Counted from the stretch's first letter, positions 17,082 to 25,843 are shown. The stretch is 64,000 nt of DNA from an uncultured Bacteroidales bacterium (GCA_902760865.1 CACWID010000001.1:1-64000), one strand, 5' to 3'. The notes: generated by a model not told the origin, from the letters alone. Numbers and translations: made by a program.

Positions 17082-18251
17082 TTAGCCACAATTCTTCGTT
17101 TTCTTGGTTTGAGCCGTTACTTTTTTACCATCATCACCGAGAAGCATGGATGATATCCTTTCGGCAGCTTCCCGTCTCTTTGGGTCGGCATGACAAGCAT
17201 AGATTTGTGTGGTTGTGACACTCTTGTGTGCCAGGAGCTGCTGGACAGTGTAGAGATCCGTGCCAAGTTCCACTTGAAGCGATGCGAAAGTATGCCGGAA
17301 TGAGTGGAATGTTATCCGCTTTCTGATACAAGCCTTAGCAAGCCAGGTTTTCAGCGGTTTCCGTGCCATGTCTATCTCAAACCCGTCAAATACGGGCCCA
17401 TATAAGGATTTTCGTCCCTCAGAGATGAGTTCGTATGCTCCCATGGTGATGGGGATAAGGTTACGTGTTTTAGTCTTTTGTGCATAGAACTCGACATACT
17501 TGTTGCCGTCGGCGTATTCCTTGATGTTTTCCCATCTGAGATTGATGATGTCACTTCGGCGCATACCTGTTAAGCAAGCGAAAATTGATGCCTTTTTCAG
17601 TACGTCGATGTCACATGGAGTACGGTAAAGCCTGCGAAGCTCTTCCATTGACAGACTCTGCTTGTCAACAGGAATGGTCTTGATTTTGTCCAAGAAGTCA
17701 TTGGGGTTAGTTCGGATCATCTTGTCACGGTAAGCAATATTCAGGAAGCCACGGAATGTTGACCAATAGCCAGCGACTGAGTTGATGGCCATCGGTCTGC
17801 CGTTGCGCATGTTCTTTGCTGTCAGAAGGTATTCGCGGAACTTGTTGCACAGATCAACGTCGATTTCTTCGCAGCGGCACTTGCCGCCAACAAAGTATGA
17901 GAAGTGTTCATAGACAAACCTCCACTTGGGGTCTTTGTTTTGAAGCATCTGATAGAAGTAGGCAAGGAAGTCGCCGTTGAATCTTTTTTTGTCAAAAATG
18001 TCATAACGTTCGTTCACGATGGACTCAAAACGCCTGCAACGGATGGCTTCAGCTTTTTCAATCATTACCTTATTGAAGTCCTTCTCACGCTTGTTTTGAG
18101 GCTTGGGATAAATGTAAATACCAAGTGATTCACGACGGATGGTCTTCATAGAAATGATGTCACGATAGCCTGGATAATAGTCCAGATAGAGGGAAATCAT
18201 CCCGCATTTGAGGATGCGTTTCCGAAGTGTGATTGTCTTGCAGTACTGCAT
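17082..18251 (-). CDS. int: tyrosine-type site-specific integrase
   Basis: 389 residues. Catalyses integration and excision of the element between attP and attB. An N-terminal arm-binding region (ITLRKRILKCGMISLYLDYY) and a SAM-like core-binding domain (about 95-185) precede the catalytic domain. The catalytic residues are visible in order: Arg in LTGMRRSDI, Lys in AQKTKTRNL, His-x-x-Arg in FHSFRHTFA, His in LLAHKSVT, and nucleophile Tyr in TTQIYACH. This is the Bacteroidetes integrase layout. It lies beside the seven-HTH protein at the right end, as expected for an element whose attachment site is near mnmE. Confidence 0.93.
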   Translation of the reverse strand: MQYCKTITLRKRILKCGMISLYLDYYPGYRDIISMKTIRRESLGIYIYPKPQNKREKDFNKVMIEKAEAIRCRRFESIVNERYDIFDKKRFNGDFLAYFYQMLQNKDPKWRFVYEHFSYFVGGKCRCEEIDVDLCNKFREYLLTAKNMRNGRPMAINSVAGYWSTFRGFLNIAYRDKMIRTNPNDFLDKIKTIPVDKQSLSMEELRRLYRTPCDIDVLKKASIFACLTGMRRSDIINLRWENIKEYADGNKYVEFYAQKTKTRNLIPITMGAYELISEGRKSLYGPVFDGFEIDMARKPLKTWLAKACIRKRITFHSFRHTFASLQVELGTDLYTVQQLLAHKSVTTTQIYACHADPKRREAAERISSMLLGDDGKKVTAQTKKTKNCG

Positions 18252-18353
18252 GTCTTTATTGTTTTATTAGTTTGCAAATGTCTTGACTTATTTTATGCTG
18301 ATGGCAATCAGCGGATTATAATTGAAAATAATGCTGGGATAAGTCTGAGCTTA

Positions 18354-19901
18354 TTATTTCTTATTGTCCTTCTCTTGTTTATCGGAAAAGTACTTATCGA
18401 TGGCGGATTTAAGATACACTCTGAACTGGCCGTCTTTGACGCTCGGGATTCTTTTGTATCTGACAATACCATACACAGTCTCCCTGTCAACATGATACTT
18501 GGCCATAATCTGCTCGACCATGTAGTAGTCTTCGGCATATTGGAGCCCTGGATTACGTGCAAAGTCAACATGGAGCTTGGAGTAATACGTGATGCCATAC
18601 TCCTTTTTTGTAGGGATATTGTGACGATGAGTAAAGCTGCGTCTGGCCACAGGTGTCATGTTGTACATCTTTTCTATATCATCTGTGGTGTACCATTCTG
18701 TGATAGAGTCTGGTGACGAGTATCTGCTGAATACATCGTCAACCGCTGTCTCATCGTAGAGCAGGATTCCTGCTACCTGCACCCTCGGTATTTTTTTCTG
18801 ACGCAGTAGGAAGCCAACCCACTTTTTACTTTGTTTGTATCGTGCAGCAATCTCCTCGGCACTAATATAGCCTTCGTACCCATCTGCATCATTCTCTGAT
18901 TCCACACTTGGTATGATTTCAATGCTACCAGAATGAAGTGTGATTTGCTCTGTTCTTGTTCGGTCTTCCTTTGCTTCTTCAATCTTTGCGTTGAGTTCAG
19001 AGATGCTTGTGAATCCATGCATGCGTTCCTTGATTGTCTTGTCAAACTCCTTCCGGTTAATCATTGTAAAAGTACCTCGTTTGAAGCGGTCTATATGATA
19101 GGTATGGAGATAATGGCTTACTTGATCTTTTGTGAATCCGTACTTCTCCATCACCTCCTTGAAAGTGTAGTAGAGAGGATCAATAGCTTCACCAATACCT
19201 TTCAGGCTGTCGATATGGGGTTTGGAATAGAACACTTCCCTCCGCCTGGTGACCCTTGGTAACTTATGCCGTTTGGCAAAAGAAATGACGGCAGAGTAGG
19301 ACATGTTGAACTTCTCCATAACCTGTTGGATGGTGTAGTAATTCTCCTTATCAAAGTCCTCGATGAATTCGGAAAAGTACCTGTCAACGGCAGTTTTTGA
19401 GAAGGACACATTGCGTCCCTCGTATATCTTTGGGATGTCGAACTGCTCAATCCGTCGCATGGCCACTTTTCGGGTCACTTGATATTTCTCACAAATCTCC
19501 TTCATTGTATAGCTATCGTGCTCGATCTTATGCCTGTGGTTGTTCCGCTTGACATATGCGGGGGCATTGTCAAACATGGCCTCCAAATCAATTCTTCTTA
19601 CGAGGGTCTTGGCCGGTAGTCTAAGAACCTTGAATTGCCCCTGAGCCATATACCTATATATGGTTGTTTTTCCCACACCCAGAAGCTTTGCAGCTTCCAT
19701 TGGGCTTAGGTATGGTTTGTCTCCAAGACTTTCAACGATGGGCAACTTGGAGTGTTGTTCCTGCTCGACTTCTTCTTTCATCATCTGTTTCTTTTTTGCC
19801 TTGTAAGCCTTGTTAACACAGCTTGAAGAGCAGTAAAGAGTCGTCATTTTGTGTGCTATGAATTGTTTCCCGCACCACTGACATCGTTTCTCTATTTCCA
19901 T
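18354..19901 (-). CDS. protein with a zinc ribbon and seven tandem excisionase-like HTH units
   Basis: 515 residues. The N-terminus is a Cys4 zinc-binding motif (CQWC...CSSSC, residues 8-28). Seven similar 48-residue units follow, each with the pattern Y-hydrophobic-x2-hydrophobic-x4-hydrophobic, a turn, a recognition helix, and a small wing ending in a Y/F-rich strand. They start near residues 64 (YLSPMEAAKLLGVGKTTIYRY), 128, 187, 241, 345, 403 and 456. Single-unit homologues are excisionases or MerR-like regulators. A polyvalent version could bind a row of sites at the element ends and act as a recombination architectural factor or master regulator. It is encoded 102 nt upstream of the integrase on the same strand. 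Confidence 0.7.
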   Translation of the reverse strand: MEIEKRCQWCGKQFIAHKMTTLYCSSSCVNKAYKAKKKQMMKEEVEQEQHSKLPIVESLGDKPYLSPMEAAKLLGVGKTTIYRYMAQGQFKVLRLPAKTLVRRIDLEAMFDNAPAYVKRNNHRHKIEHDSYTMKEICEKYQVTRKVAMRRIEQFDIPKIYEGRNVSFSKTAVDRYFSEFIEDFDKENYYTIQQVMEKFNMSYSAVISFAKRHKLPRVTRRREVFYSKPHIDSLKGIGEAIDPLYYTFKEVMEKYGFTKDQVSHYLHTYHIDRFKRGTFTMINRKEFDKTIKERMHGFTSISELNAKIEEAKEDRTRTEQITLHSGSIEIIPSVESENDADGYEGYISAEEIAARYKQSKKWVGFLLRQKKIPRVQVAGILLYDETAVDDVFSRYSSPDSITEWYTTDDIEKMYNMTPVARRSFTHRHNIPTKKEYGITYYSKLHVDFARNPGLQYAEDYYMVEQIMAKYHVDRETVYGIVRYKRIPSVKDGQFRVYLKSAIDKYFSDKQEKDNKK

Positions 19902-20160
19902 AAATGTGCGTCATTATAAAGGTTTAACTCTGCGGAAAAACCGCCATTTTTGTTCCATTCAGTTCCGCAATTTTCCACTGTGTTCCACTTTGTCCCGTCA
20001 GTAGCGTTTTGGATAAGTTTCATGCTGTTCCATGTTTGTCCCAAATATTGCATAATGGAAGACAATTTGAACACAGTTTACACTCGCGGTAGAAATATGA
20101 TACAAAAATAGTACGAGAAAGTTGAAGAAAAAAATATGCAACCCGAAGTGTTAAAAACGA

Positions 20161-20187
20161 GTAAACCGCTATAAATTAGCGGTTTAC
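20161..20187 (-). terminator. mnmE terminator hairpin
   Basis: GTAAACCGCTA (20161-20171) pairs perfectly with TAGCGGTTTAC (20177-20187) around a 5-nt loop. Read on the minus strand, the stem is followed by a T-rich run, as expected of an intrinsic terminator about 40 nt after the mnmE stop. Confidence 0.7.
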
Positions 20188-20190
20188 TTC

Positions 20191-20220
20191 AAGTTGTTCA
20201 AAGTTGTTCAGAGTTGTTTA
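20191..20220. repeat. three tandem 10-bp repeats next to the mnmE stop
   Basis: AAGTTGTTCA, AAGTTGTTCA and GAGTTGTTTA lie head to tail, ending 7 nt before the mnmE stop codon. The one-helical-turn period suggests stacked protein sites. They could be part of the integration target or element end. Confidence 0.55.
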
Positions 20221-20227
20221 TAAGGGG

Positions 20228-21622
20228 CTACTTGCCGACGCAGAAGTGGGAGAAGATCTCGGCGAGGATGGCGTCGGTGGTGATTTCGCCGGTGATTTCG
20301 CCGAGCCAGTGGAGGCATTCGCGGATGTCTTGGCCGAGGAGGTCGCCGCTGAGGCCGCTGTTGAGGCCGTCGATGGCGCGGGCAATGGCGTCGCGGGCAC
20401 GGGTCAGGGCCTGGTAGTGGCGGGCGTTGGAGACGATGACGGCGTCGCTGGCTACGTCGGGCAGTGAGGCGGTCTCGACGATGAGGTCGCGCAGGGCCTC
20501 GACGTCGGCGTCACACTTGGCGCTGATGGCCACGACTGGCGTTCCTTCGGGCAGGAGGTCGTTCAGCTCGCTCCTCGCGGCGAAGTCGTCGTCGAGGTCG
20601 GTCTTGTTGAGCACGGCGATGAGGGCTTTGCCCTTGCAGCGGTCCAGGATGTCATGGGCCATGCTGGTGTCGGCGCTGGTGACGTCAACAATCCAGAGCA
20701 CGACGTTGGCCTTGTCGATGGCCTGCCAGGTGCGCTCGATGCCCATCCGCTCGACGGCGTCGCTCGACTGGCGGATGCCTGCCGTGTCGATGAAGCGGAA
20801 CAGCGTGCCGCCGATCATGACGGTGTCCTCGATGGTGTCGCGCGTGGTGCCGTGGATGTTGCTCACCAGGGCGCGGTCGTCGTGAAGCAGGGCATTCAGC
20901 AGGGTGGATTTTCCGGCATTGGTCTGGCCGACGATGGCGACCGGCAGGCCGTTGCGGATGGCGTTGCCGTCACGATAACTGTCCGCCAGGCGGCTGATGA
21001 GGGCGTGGATGTCGCGTGCTAGGGCGGTGACCTCGCTACGGTCGGCAAAGGTCACGTCCTCCTCGCTGAAGTCCAGTTCCAGCTCGATGAGTGCCGTGAA
21101 ATGCAGCAGTTTGTCGCGAAGGCTCTTGAGCTCGTCGCTGTAGCGGCCACGCATCTGGTTCATCGCCACATGATGGGCTGAGCGGGACTGTGCCTCGATG
21201 ACGTCGGCGACGGCTTCGGCCTGCGACAGGTCCATGCGACCGTTAGAAAAGGCGCGGCGCGTGAATTCTCCTGCCGTGGCGTGGCGGCACCCTGCGTCAA
21301 TCAGCGTCTGGATGACCTGCTGCTGAATCCACGTCGAGCCATGGCATGCCAGTTCCACCACGTCCTCGCCCGTGAACGAATTGGGCGCGCGATAGACGGT
21401 GAGCACCGCTTGGTCAAGGACCTCGCCAGCGGTGTCGGTCAGCTGTCCCAGGTGGACAGTGTGTGTCGTCATGTCGGCGAGCGGTTTGCCTTGCCAGCGT
21501 TGCTGCACGATGGCGAGTGCTTGCGGTCCGCTGATGCGGATAACGGCGATGCCGCCTCGGCCTAGCGGGGTCGAGATGGCACAGATGGTGTCGGTATTAC
21601 CTGTCAGTTCTAGCGTGTTCAT
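20228..21622 (-). CDS. mnmE: tRNA uridine-34 modification GTPase MnmE
   Basis: 464 residues. With MnmG it builds the 5-carboxymethylaminomethyl (or related) group on wobble U34 of certain tRNAs. The N-terminal tetrahydrofolate-binding domain contains ISTPLGRGGIAVIRISG, and a helical domain surrounds the G domain, with P-loop GQTNAGKST (232-240), DTAGIR (279-284) and NKTD (339-342). The C-terminus is FCVGK, whose Cys is part of the conserved C-x-G-K ending. Intact and full length. It overlaps by 4 nt the upstream secreted-nuclease gene. The 3' end faces the mobile element; mnmE/trmE 3' ends are known integration targets in other bacteria (SGI1). Confidence 0.97.
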   Translation of the reverse strand: MNTLELTGNTDTICAISTPLGRGGIAVIRISGPQALAIVQQRWQGKPLADMTTHTVHLGQLTDTAGEVLDQAVLTVYRAPNSFTGEDVVELACHGSTWIQQQVIQTLIDAGCRHATAGEFTRRAFSNGRMDLSQAEAVADVIEAQSRSAHHVAMNQMRGRYSDELKSLRDKLLHFTALIELELDFSEEDVTFADRSEVTALARDIHALISRLADSYRDGNAIRNGLPVAIVGQTNAGKSTLLNALLHDDRALVSNIHGTTRDTIEDTVMIGGTLFRFIDTAGIRQSSDAVERMGIERTWQAIDKANVVLWIVDVTSADTSMAHDILDRCKGKALIAVLNKTDLDDDFAARSELNDLLPEGTPVVAISAKCDADVEALRDLIVETASLPDVASDAVIVSNARHYQALTRARDAIARAIDGLNSGLSGDLLGQDIRECLHWLGEITGEITTDAILAEIFSHFCVGK

Positions 21623-22518
21623 CGGCGTGGATAGTATTTAGGCCAGTCTTTAATGTTTTCCTTACTCTCGATAACGTCCTCTACCTTGTCCTCGAGCGAG
21701 GAGAGGAAGTTATATCCTGTCAGTTGCTCCACCTTGTCGATGGTGGTGGCGTAGTTGGTCCAGCTGTTGGGAATCGCCTTGTTCTCCATCACGAAGGCGA
21801 TGGCGCGGTTCTGGCCGGGCGAATAGACGACCTTGAAGAAACTCTTGGGCACAGCAATGTCGTCGTGCTTGCCGATGAACTCCATGTCGTCCGAGAAGAT
21901 GGGCCCCGTGAAGATGATGAGGCGTCCGGCCGTGCGTGACCACTTGTGCACCGCTTCCTCGACGTGGCGCCACTCGCCGTCGTTCATCTCGTCGAGCTGC
22001 GGGCAGATGTTGGTCATCAGGAAGCACTGTTCCATGGCGGTCTTGTTCCAGCGCATGTCCATCGCGGGAGCCATGTGGCCGCGCGTGTAGCCGCTCTCTT
22101 TGTAGTCCCACCAGTCGGGGCACCCCTTCACGTCGTGGTCGCGCTCAAACTTGTAGTTGGCACGGTTCTCGGCCTCGCGCGAGTCGGCCATCGACGTCAT
22201 GGTGCTGGTCAGCTCGTAGGCCACGCAGTTGGGCACGCGATAGTTTTTGTTGAAGTAGACGGTGATGGCCTTGTAGCGCACCGTCTGGTTCTCGAGATTT
22301 ACGGGCAACTTCACGTCCAGCAGGCTCAGGTCGCCCGTGGACTGGTACTCCTTGCCCTCCTGCTTGTCCTGCTGGGGTTGCTCGGTCTGCTCGGTGGGCA
22401 GCTCGTCGTTATAGGCACTCTTGTAGAATGAATTCTTGCTGCCGAATCCCTTGTATCCGGCCAACAGCAGGAGCAGCGCTCCCACGAGATACAGTATCTT
22501 CTTCGTTTTTCTGCTCAT
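21619..22518 (-). CDS. membrane-anchored DNA/RNA non-specific endonuclease
   Basis: 299 residues from the ATG at 22518 (the GTG at 22524 is less likely). An N-terminal signal anchor (ILYLVGALLLLLAGYKGF) is followed by an acidic, Gln-rich linker, then the NUC1 beta-beta-alpha-Me nuclease domain. The catalytic stretch reads YTRGHMAPAMDMRW, with the general-base His in RGH; the usual first Asp of DRGH is Thr. The metal-ligand Asn is likely in FLMTNICPQ. It probably acts in the periplasm or outside, degrading nucleic acids. It overlaps mnmE by 4 nt. Two paralogues occur at 55.3-57.1 kb. Confidence 0.85.
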   Translation of the reverse strand: MSRKTKKILYLVGALLLLLAGYKGFGSKNSFYKSAYNDELPTEQTEQPQQDKQEGKEYQSTGDLSLLDVKLPVNLENQTVRYKAITVYFNKNYRVPNCVAYELTSTMTSMADSREAENRANYKFERDHDVKGCPDWWDYKESGYTRGHMAPAMDMRWNKTAMEQCFLMTNICPQLDEMNDGEWRHVEEAVHKWSRTAGRLIIFTGPIFSDDMEFIGKHDDIAVPKSFFKVVYSPGQNRAIAFVMENKAIPNSWTNYATTIDKVEQLTGYNFLSSLEDKVEDVIESKENIKDWPKYYPRR

Positions 22519-22698
22519 CGTCACTTTCCATTTTGGCGGCCATGACCGCTATCACGCTACAAATTTATAAAACAATCGCCAATGCTGCACCAACGTTGAC
22601 CGATTTTTGTCGTTTTTCATCCTTTGACAGCAAAAAACGCGACGGGCATGTCGAGAAGACACGCCCGCCTCATGCTGTCATGACGCCAGGGGAGTACG

Positions 22699-23193
22699 TC
22701 AGAAGGTCATCTCGCCGTCAAACGAGATGGCGTCGCGGTCCCGAGGGATGATGTCGATGATGGCCTTGCCGTTGTTGAACACATCGATGCGGAAGAAGAA
22801 TGTATCCTCGCCGCTGTCGGCAGTGAACTCGATGTGCGAACGGTTGCTGGTGAGGTAATTGATGGAGTAGTCCTGGATCTTGCCCTTGAAGTTGAGACCC
22901 TTGCCGCCGCCATAGGGCAGGTGGTAGGCCTCGCCGACGTAGGGCAGGTAGCTGTCCACCTCATCACCGTTCACCTTCAGCTCATAGTTGGAACTCACGT
23001 GGCGCGCCATGCCGCCGAGCGGTTTCATCCAATCAACCGCGATGGTGTAGTGGCGGGTGTCGAGTCCCTCCTGCACTTGCCTGGTGATGGCCGCCTCGCG
23101 TTCAGCCTTGGTCAGGCCGTTGCCCGTGCCGCATGCAGCGAGCATCAGCACCATCACTGTTGTCATGAGAAATAAAGCAATTCTGTTCATCAT
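22699..23193 (-). CDS. DUF4251 family lipoprotein
   Basis: 164 residues with lipobox LMLAAC. The mature part (TIAVDWMKPLGGMARHVSSN, then VDSYLPYVGEAY, GGKGLNFKGKI, ISFDGEM) matches DUF4251, small Bacteroidales periplasmic lipoproteins of unknown function. A second copy with the same order of motifs lies at 25346-25843. It lies 180 nt upstream of the nuclease and is probably separately transcribed. Confidence 0.8.
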   Translation of the reverse strand: MMNRIALFLMTTVMVLMLAACGTGNGLTKAEREAAITRQVQEGLDTRHYTIAVDWMKPLGGMARHVSSNYELKVNGDEVDSYLPYVGEAYHLPYGGGKGLNFKGKIQDYSINYLTSNRSHIEFTADSGEDTFFFRIDVFNNGKAIIDIIPRDRDAISFDGEMTF

Positions 23194-23343
23194 AATGTTT
23201 AGATTTTAATTGTCATACATTGGGTTGTGTCCATTAACCCGTATTTGATACTGCTTCAAAACTATTGTCAATGAAGAGTTTGCAAATTACGCAAAATTAA
23301 TCCAAATTAACAAGAGAATGTAAATTTTTTTGCTGTTTTTTAG

Positions 23344-23351
23344 TATTTTTG
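23344..23351 (+). promoter_or_regulatory. -7 promoter element before the CPBP protease gene
   Basis: TATTTTTG fits TAnnTTTG and lies 46 nt before the ATG at 23397, in an AT-rich stretch. No TTTG is present at the usual 20-nt spacing, so the assignment is tentative. Confidence 0.4.
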
Positions 23352-23396
23352 CACCTGAATTAGACTGATATTTCTCTATTGTCATCCTAATACGCT

Positions 23397-24248
23397 ATGA
23401 GAGCATCTTTAAAATATATTTTCCTGTATTTATCTCTAATTCTTGCAGGCTTTTTAGTGTTGAAGCTGATAGCCGTGGGCATTGAAGATAAATGTGGCTT
23501 CGACTTGATGGCTGATGGCACCTGGATGGACTCGCTCGCGTTTTTGCTTATCGTGCAGTTGATTCCCTTGTATGTGTTTGTCAAGCGTAAGTATGCCAGC
23601 TTGAGTTTCAAGTTGAATTATAGTTTCGGCGACGATTTCAGCATCAAGAAGCTGTACCAGTGGTCGGCCTTGGCATGTGTGGGTTGCCTGCTTTTCGACG
23701 GGATGTTGCAGGTCTTGTTGCCGCTGGAGCAACTGGACCTGTATGTCTTCGGCAGTATCCCTGATCTTGAAGATAATAACTTTATTGATGTGGTGTCAGC
23801 CTGCGTGATGGCACCACTGGTTGAGGAATCCGTCTGCAGGGGAGCCATCGAGCGCAGACTGCTTGAGAAGTACCGGAATCCCTGGATCGGCGTCGTGATA
23901 TCGGCCATCATCTTCTCTTTGCTGCACTTCAACTTCGAGCAGGGCATCCAGACGGGCGGCCTCATCCTGGGATGGGTGTACTACCGTACGCGCAACCTGT
24001 GGCCTTGCATCTTCATCCATGCCTTGAACAATATCTTAGCCACCATCCTTCCCGATAGTTGGACTGAACCTCCCATGCCTATTGCCATTGTGGTGGCGAT
24101 CGTGAGTGGCGCAGCGCTCCTCTACGGTGCGAAAAAGATATACGATATCACCCGCGACCGCACTCCGCTGTATGTGCCTGTCGAGCTGCCGCCGGCCCTC
24201 CCTCCCGAGGCAGTGAATCAGCAGCCGGAGTCCACTCCGGCAGATTGA
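23397..24248 (+). CDS. CPBP-family intramembrane glutamic protease
   Basis: 283 residues, polytopic. The CPBP (CAAX protease/bacteriocin-processing, Abi) motifs are in order: EExxxR at 143-148 (EESVCR), FSLLHFN with His177, and HALNN with His208 and Asn212. Family members cleave within or near membranes in prenyl-protein maturation or bacteriocin self-immunity; in Bacteroidales the substrate is unknown. The N-terminus has a signal-anchor segment, and the C-terminus is Pro/Glu-rich. It reads divergently from the DUF4251 gene. Confidence 0.88.
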   Translation: MRASLKYIFLYLSLILAGFLVLKLIAVGIEDKCGFDLMADGTWMDSLAFLLIVQLIPLYVFVKRKYASLSFKLNYSFGDDFSIKKLYQWSALACVGCLLFDGMLQVLLPLEQLDLYVFGSIPDLEDNNFIDVVSACVMAPLVEESVCRGAIERRLLEKYRNPWIGVVISAIIFSLLHFNFEQGIQTGGLILGWVYYRTRNLWPCIFIHALNNILATILPDSWTEPPMPIAIVVAIVSGAALLYGAKKIYDITRDRTPLYVPVELPPALPPEAVNQQPESTPAD

Positions 24249-24341
24249 CCGCATGCGCCCCACAGGTAATCTCATAGGTGGTTTTTTGAGATGATGTGTG
24301 GAAGACAGTGCCGTTTTATTTTCTTTCTCAATAGGATTGCT

Positions 24342-24349
24342 TATATTTG
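24342..24349 (+). promoter_or_regulatory. -7 promoter element before the YdeI-like gene
   Basis: TATATTTG exactly fits TAnnTTTG, 24 nt before the ATG at 24373. A TTTC 18 nt upstream could serve as the -33 box. Its place supports the downstream start and argues against the longer frame beginning at 24298. Confidence 0.5.
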
Positions 24350-24372
24350 CAGCAGATTATTGTCAAGCCGAT

Positions 24373-24732
24373 ATGGAAGTTGTCAATCTGTTGGAACTGA
24401 GTGAGCGGGCCGAGCTGCGCGAATGGCTGGTGTTGAACCATGCCACCGTGCGTGAATGCTGGGTCGTGACCTATCGCAAGAACAGGCCCGAGTGGCCTGC
24501 CTTGCTCTACCTCGATGTCGTTGAGGAGGCACTGTGCTTCGGCTGGATTGACTCTACCAGCAAGAAACTGCCCGACGGCCGACTGGTGCAGCGCCTGTCG
24601 CCACGTCGGCGCGGCAGCCACTGGACCGACCTCAACAAGGAACGCTGCCGTGACCTGGAACAGCGCGGGCTGATGACCCAGGCCGGCCGTGACGCCCTGC
24701 TCGCTGCCCTGCAGGCAAGAGATAGACGATGA
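24373..24732 (+). CDS. YdeI/OmpD-associated family protein
   Basis: 119 residues. The start at 24373 is chosen because a promoter box lies inside the longer frame and because MEVVNLLELSERAELREWL is the usual N-terminus. LYLDVVEEALCFGWIDSTSKKL and RLSPRRRGSHWTDLNK are the hallmark motifs of this small cytoplasmic family (YdeI, sometimes called bacteriocin-protection proteins). The biochemical role is not established. It is followed closely by carbonic anhydrase. Confidence 0.8.
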   Translation: MEVVNLLELSERAELREWLVLNHATVRECWVVTYRKNRPEWPALLYLDVVEEALCFGWIDSTSKKLPDGRLVQRLSPRRRGSHWTDLNKERCRDLEQRGLMTQAGRDALLAALQARDRR

Positions 24733-24749
24733 TTAAAAACTGAAGGAAT

Positions 24750-25292
24750 ATGATAGACCAGATTATTGAATTCAACAGGCAGTTTGTTGCCAGTAAGGGC
24801 TACGAACCCTATGTGACCGACAAGTATCCCGACAAGCGCCTGGCCGTGCTCTCGTGTATGGACACGCGTCTGACGGAATTGCTCCCTGCCGCCCTGGGCC
24901 TGAAAAACGGCGACGCCAAGGTCATCAAGAATGCCGGCGGACTGGTGATTTCGCCTTTCGACTCGGCGATGCGCAGCCTGCTGGTGGCCGTCTATGAGCT
25001 GGGTGTGGACCAGATTATGGTGGTGGCCCACAGCAACTGCGGGGCTTGCCACATGAACTTCGGGCACTTCCGTGAGCAGATGCTGGCCCGTGGTGTGACC
25101 GATGCCACGTTCGAGACCATCCGCCATTGCGGCATCGACCTGGACGCATGGCTTGAGGGATTCAAGGACACTCCCGAGTCGGTCCGCAAGACCGTTGCAA
25201 CCATCAAGACCCACCCCCTCATGCCCGGTGACGTCACGGTTCGAGGCTTCATCATCGACTTGGTGACCGGAGCTCTCCAGGAGATACAATAG
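24750..25292 (+). CDS. can: beta-class carbonic anhydrase
   Basis: 180 residues. Interconverts CO2 and bicarbonate with a zinc ligated by Cys36 (CMDTR, with the Asp38/Arg40 dyad), His94 and Cys97 (HSNCGAC). It is shorter than E. coli Can and matches the small type common in Bacteroidales. It lies 17 nt after the YdeI-like gene. A close paralogue is encoded at 36467-37009 on the other strand; nearly all motif and loop residues are shared. Confidence 0.92.
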   Translation: MIDQIIEFNRQFVASKGYEPYVTDKYPDKRLAVLSCMDTRLTELLPAALGLKNGDAKVIKNAGGLVISPFDSAMRSLLVAVYELGVDQIMVVAHSNCGACHMNFGHFREQMLARGVTDATFETIRHCGIDLDAWLEGFKDTPESVRKTVATIKTHPLMPGDVTVRGFIIDLVTGALQEIQ

Positions 25293-25345
25293 GGTCGGTG
25301 AGCCATCAGGATGAAGAATTAATGACAATCTAAACAGTAGAAGAC

Positions 25346-25843
25346 ATGATGAAAAAGATAGCTTTATTTCTAGTGACAATGGCGGTGCTGCTTGCCGGAT
25401 GCAGTACGGGCAACAAGGTGGTTGATGTGCAACGCGCAGCAATCATCCGGTCACTGCTCGAGAATCAGGAGTTTGTGGTGATGGTAGGCTCGATGCGTCC
25501 CCTGTCAGCCCCGACAATGAGTGTGAGCCTGGGCCAGAAGATGATCGTGCGCGACGGCGCGGTGACCTGCTACCTGCCCTATGTCGGTGCAGGACAGAAC
25601 GTGGGCTACGGAGCCAGCGGCTACAAAGCCCTGAACTTCACAAGCCCTATCATTGACTACAAACTGGATTATCCTAAGGCCGACCGTGCCCGTGTGACCT
25701 TCAGGGTCGAGAACGGTGACGACAGTTACCGATTCCACATCGAAGTCTTCATGAACGGCAAGACGACCATCGACGTTGACCCGCGAGGGCGTGACGGCAT
25801 CTCCTATAGCGGCATGATTCACGGCACAGAAATCCTGAACTAG
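25346..25843 (+). CDS. DUF4251 family lipoprotein, second copy
   Basis: 165 residues; lipobox LLAGCS. It has the same motif order as the copy at 22699 (VMVGSMRPLSAPTMSVSLG, VTCYLPYVGAGQNV, GYKALNFTSPIIDY, FHIEVFMNGKTTIDVDPRGRDG). The Asn/Asp in the last beta-hairpin and the PRGRDG turn are shared. It lies 53 nt after carbonic anhydrase, probably on the same transcript. Function unknown. Confidence 0.8.
   Translation: MMKKIALFLVTMAVLLAGCSTGNKVVDVQRAAIIRSLLENQEFVVMVGSMRPLSAPTMSVSLGQKMIVRDGAVTCYLPYVGAGQNVGYGASGYKALNFTSPIIDYKLDYPKADRARVTFRVENGDDSYRFHIEVFMNGKTTIDVDPRGRDGISYSGMIHGTEILN

Larger units (their letters stand above)
19902..20227. other. right junction of the mobile element with mnmE
   Basis: 326 nt without a gene. 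The element side is AT-rich and has repeated TTCCA/TGTTCCA-type motifs (about 19953-20045). A strong hairpin (20161-20187) and three tandem 10-mers (20191-20220) lie directly before the mnmE stop. Base composition changes sharply to G+C-rich at about 20.23 kb, so the chromosome/element boundary falls in this interval or at the mnmE end. Confidence 0.55.

Noticed and set aside
5766-19901. Reading the element as a full conjugative transposon or a prophage
   Set aside because: No coupling protein, type IV secretion or phage structural genes are visible; relaxase plus integrase supports a mobilizable element only.
17082-20227. tRNA gene as the integration target near the integrase
   Set aside because: No cloverleaf-like sequence was seen near either end; the mnmE 3' end is the better candidate.
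20228-20260. Duplicate of the mnmE 3' end as the left attachment site
   Set aside because: I looked for the last 20 bases of mnmE in 5.3-5.8 kb and at the window start and found no copy, so the core cannot be defined.
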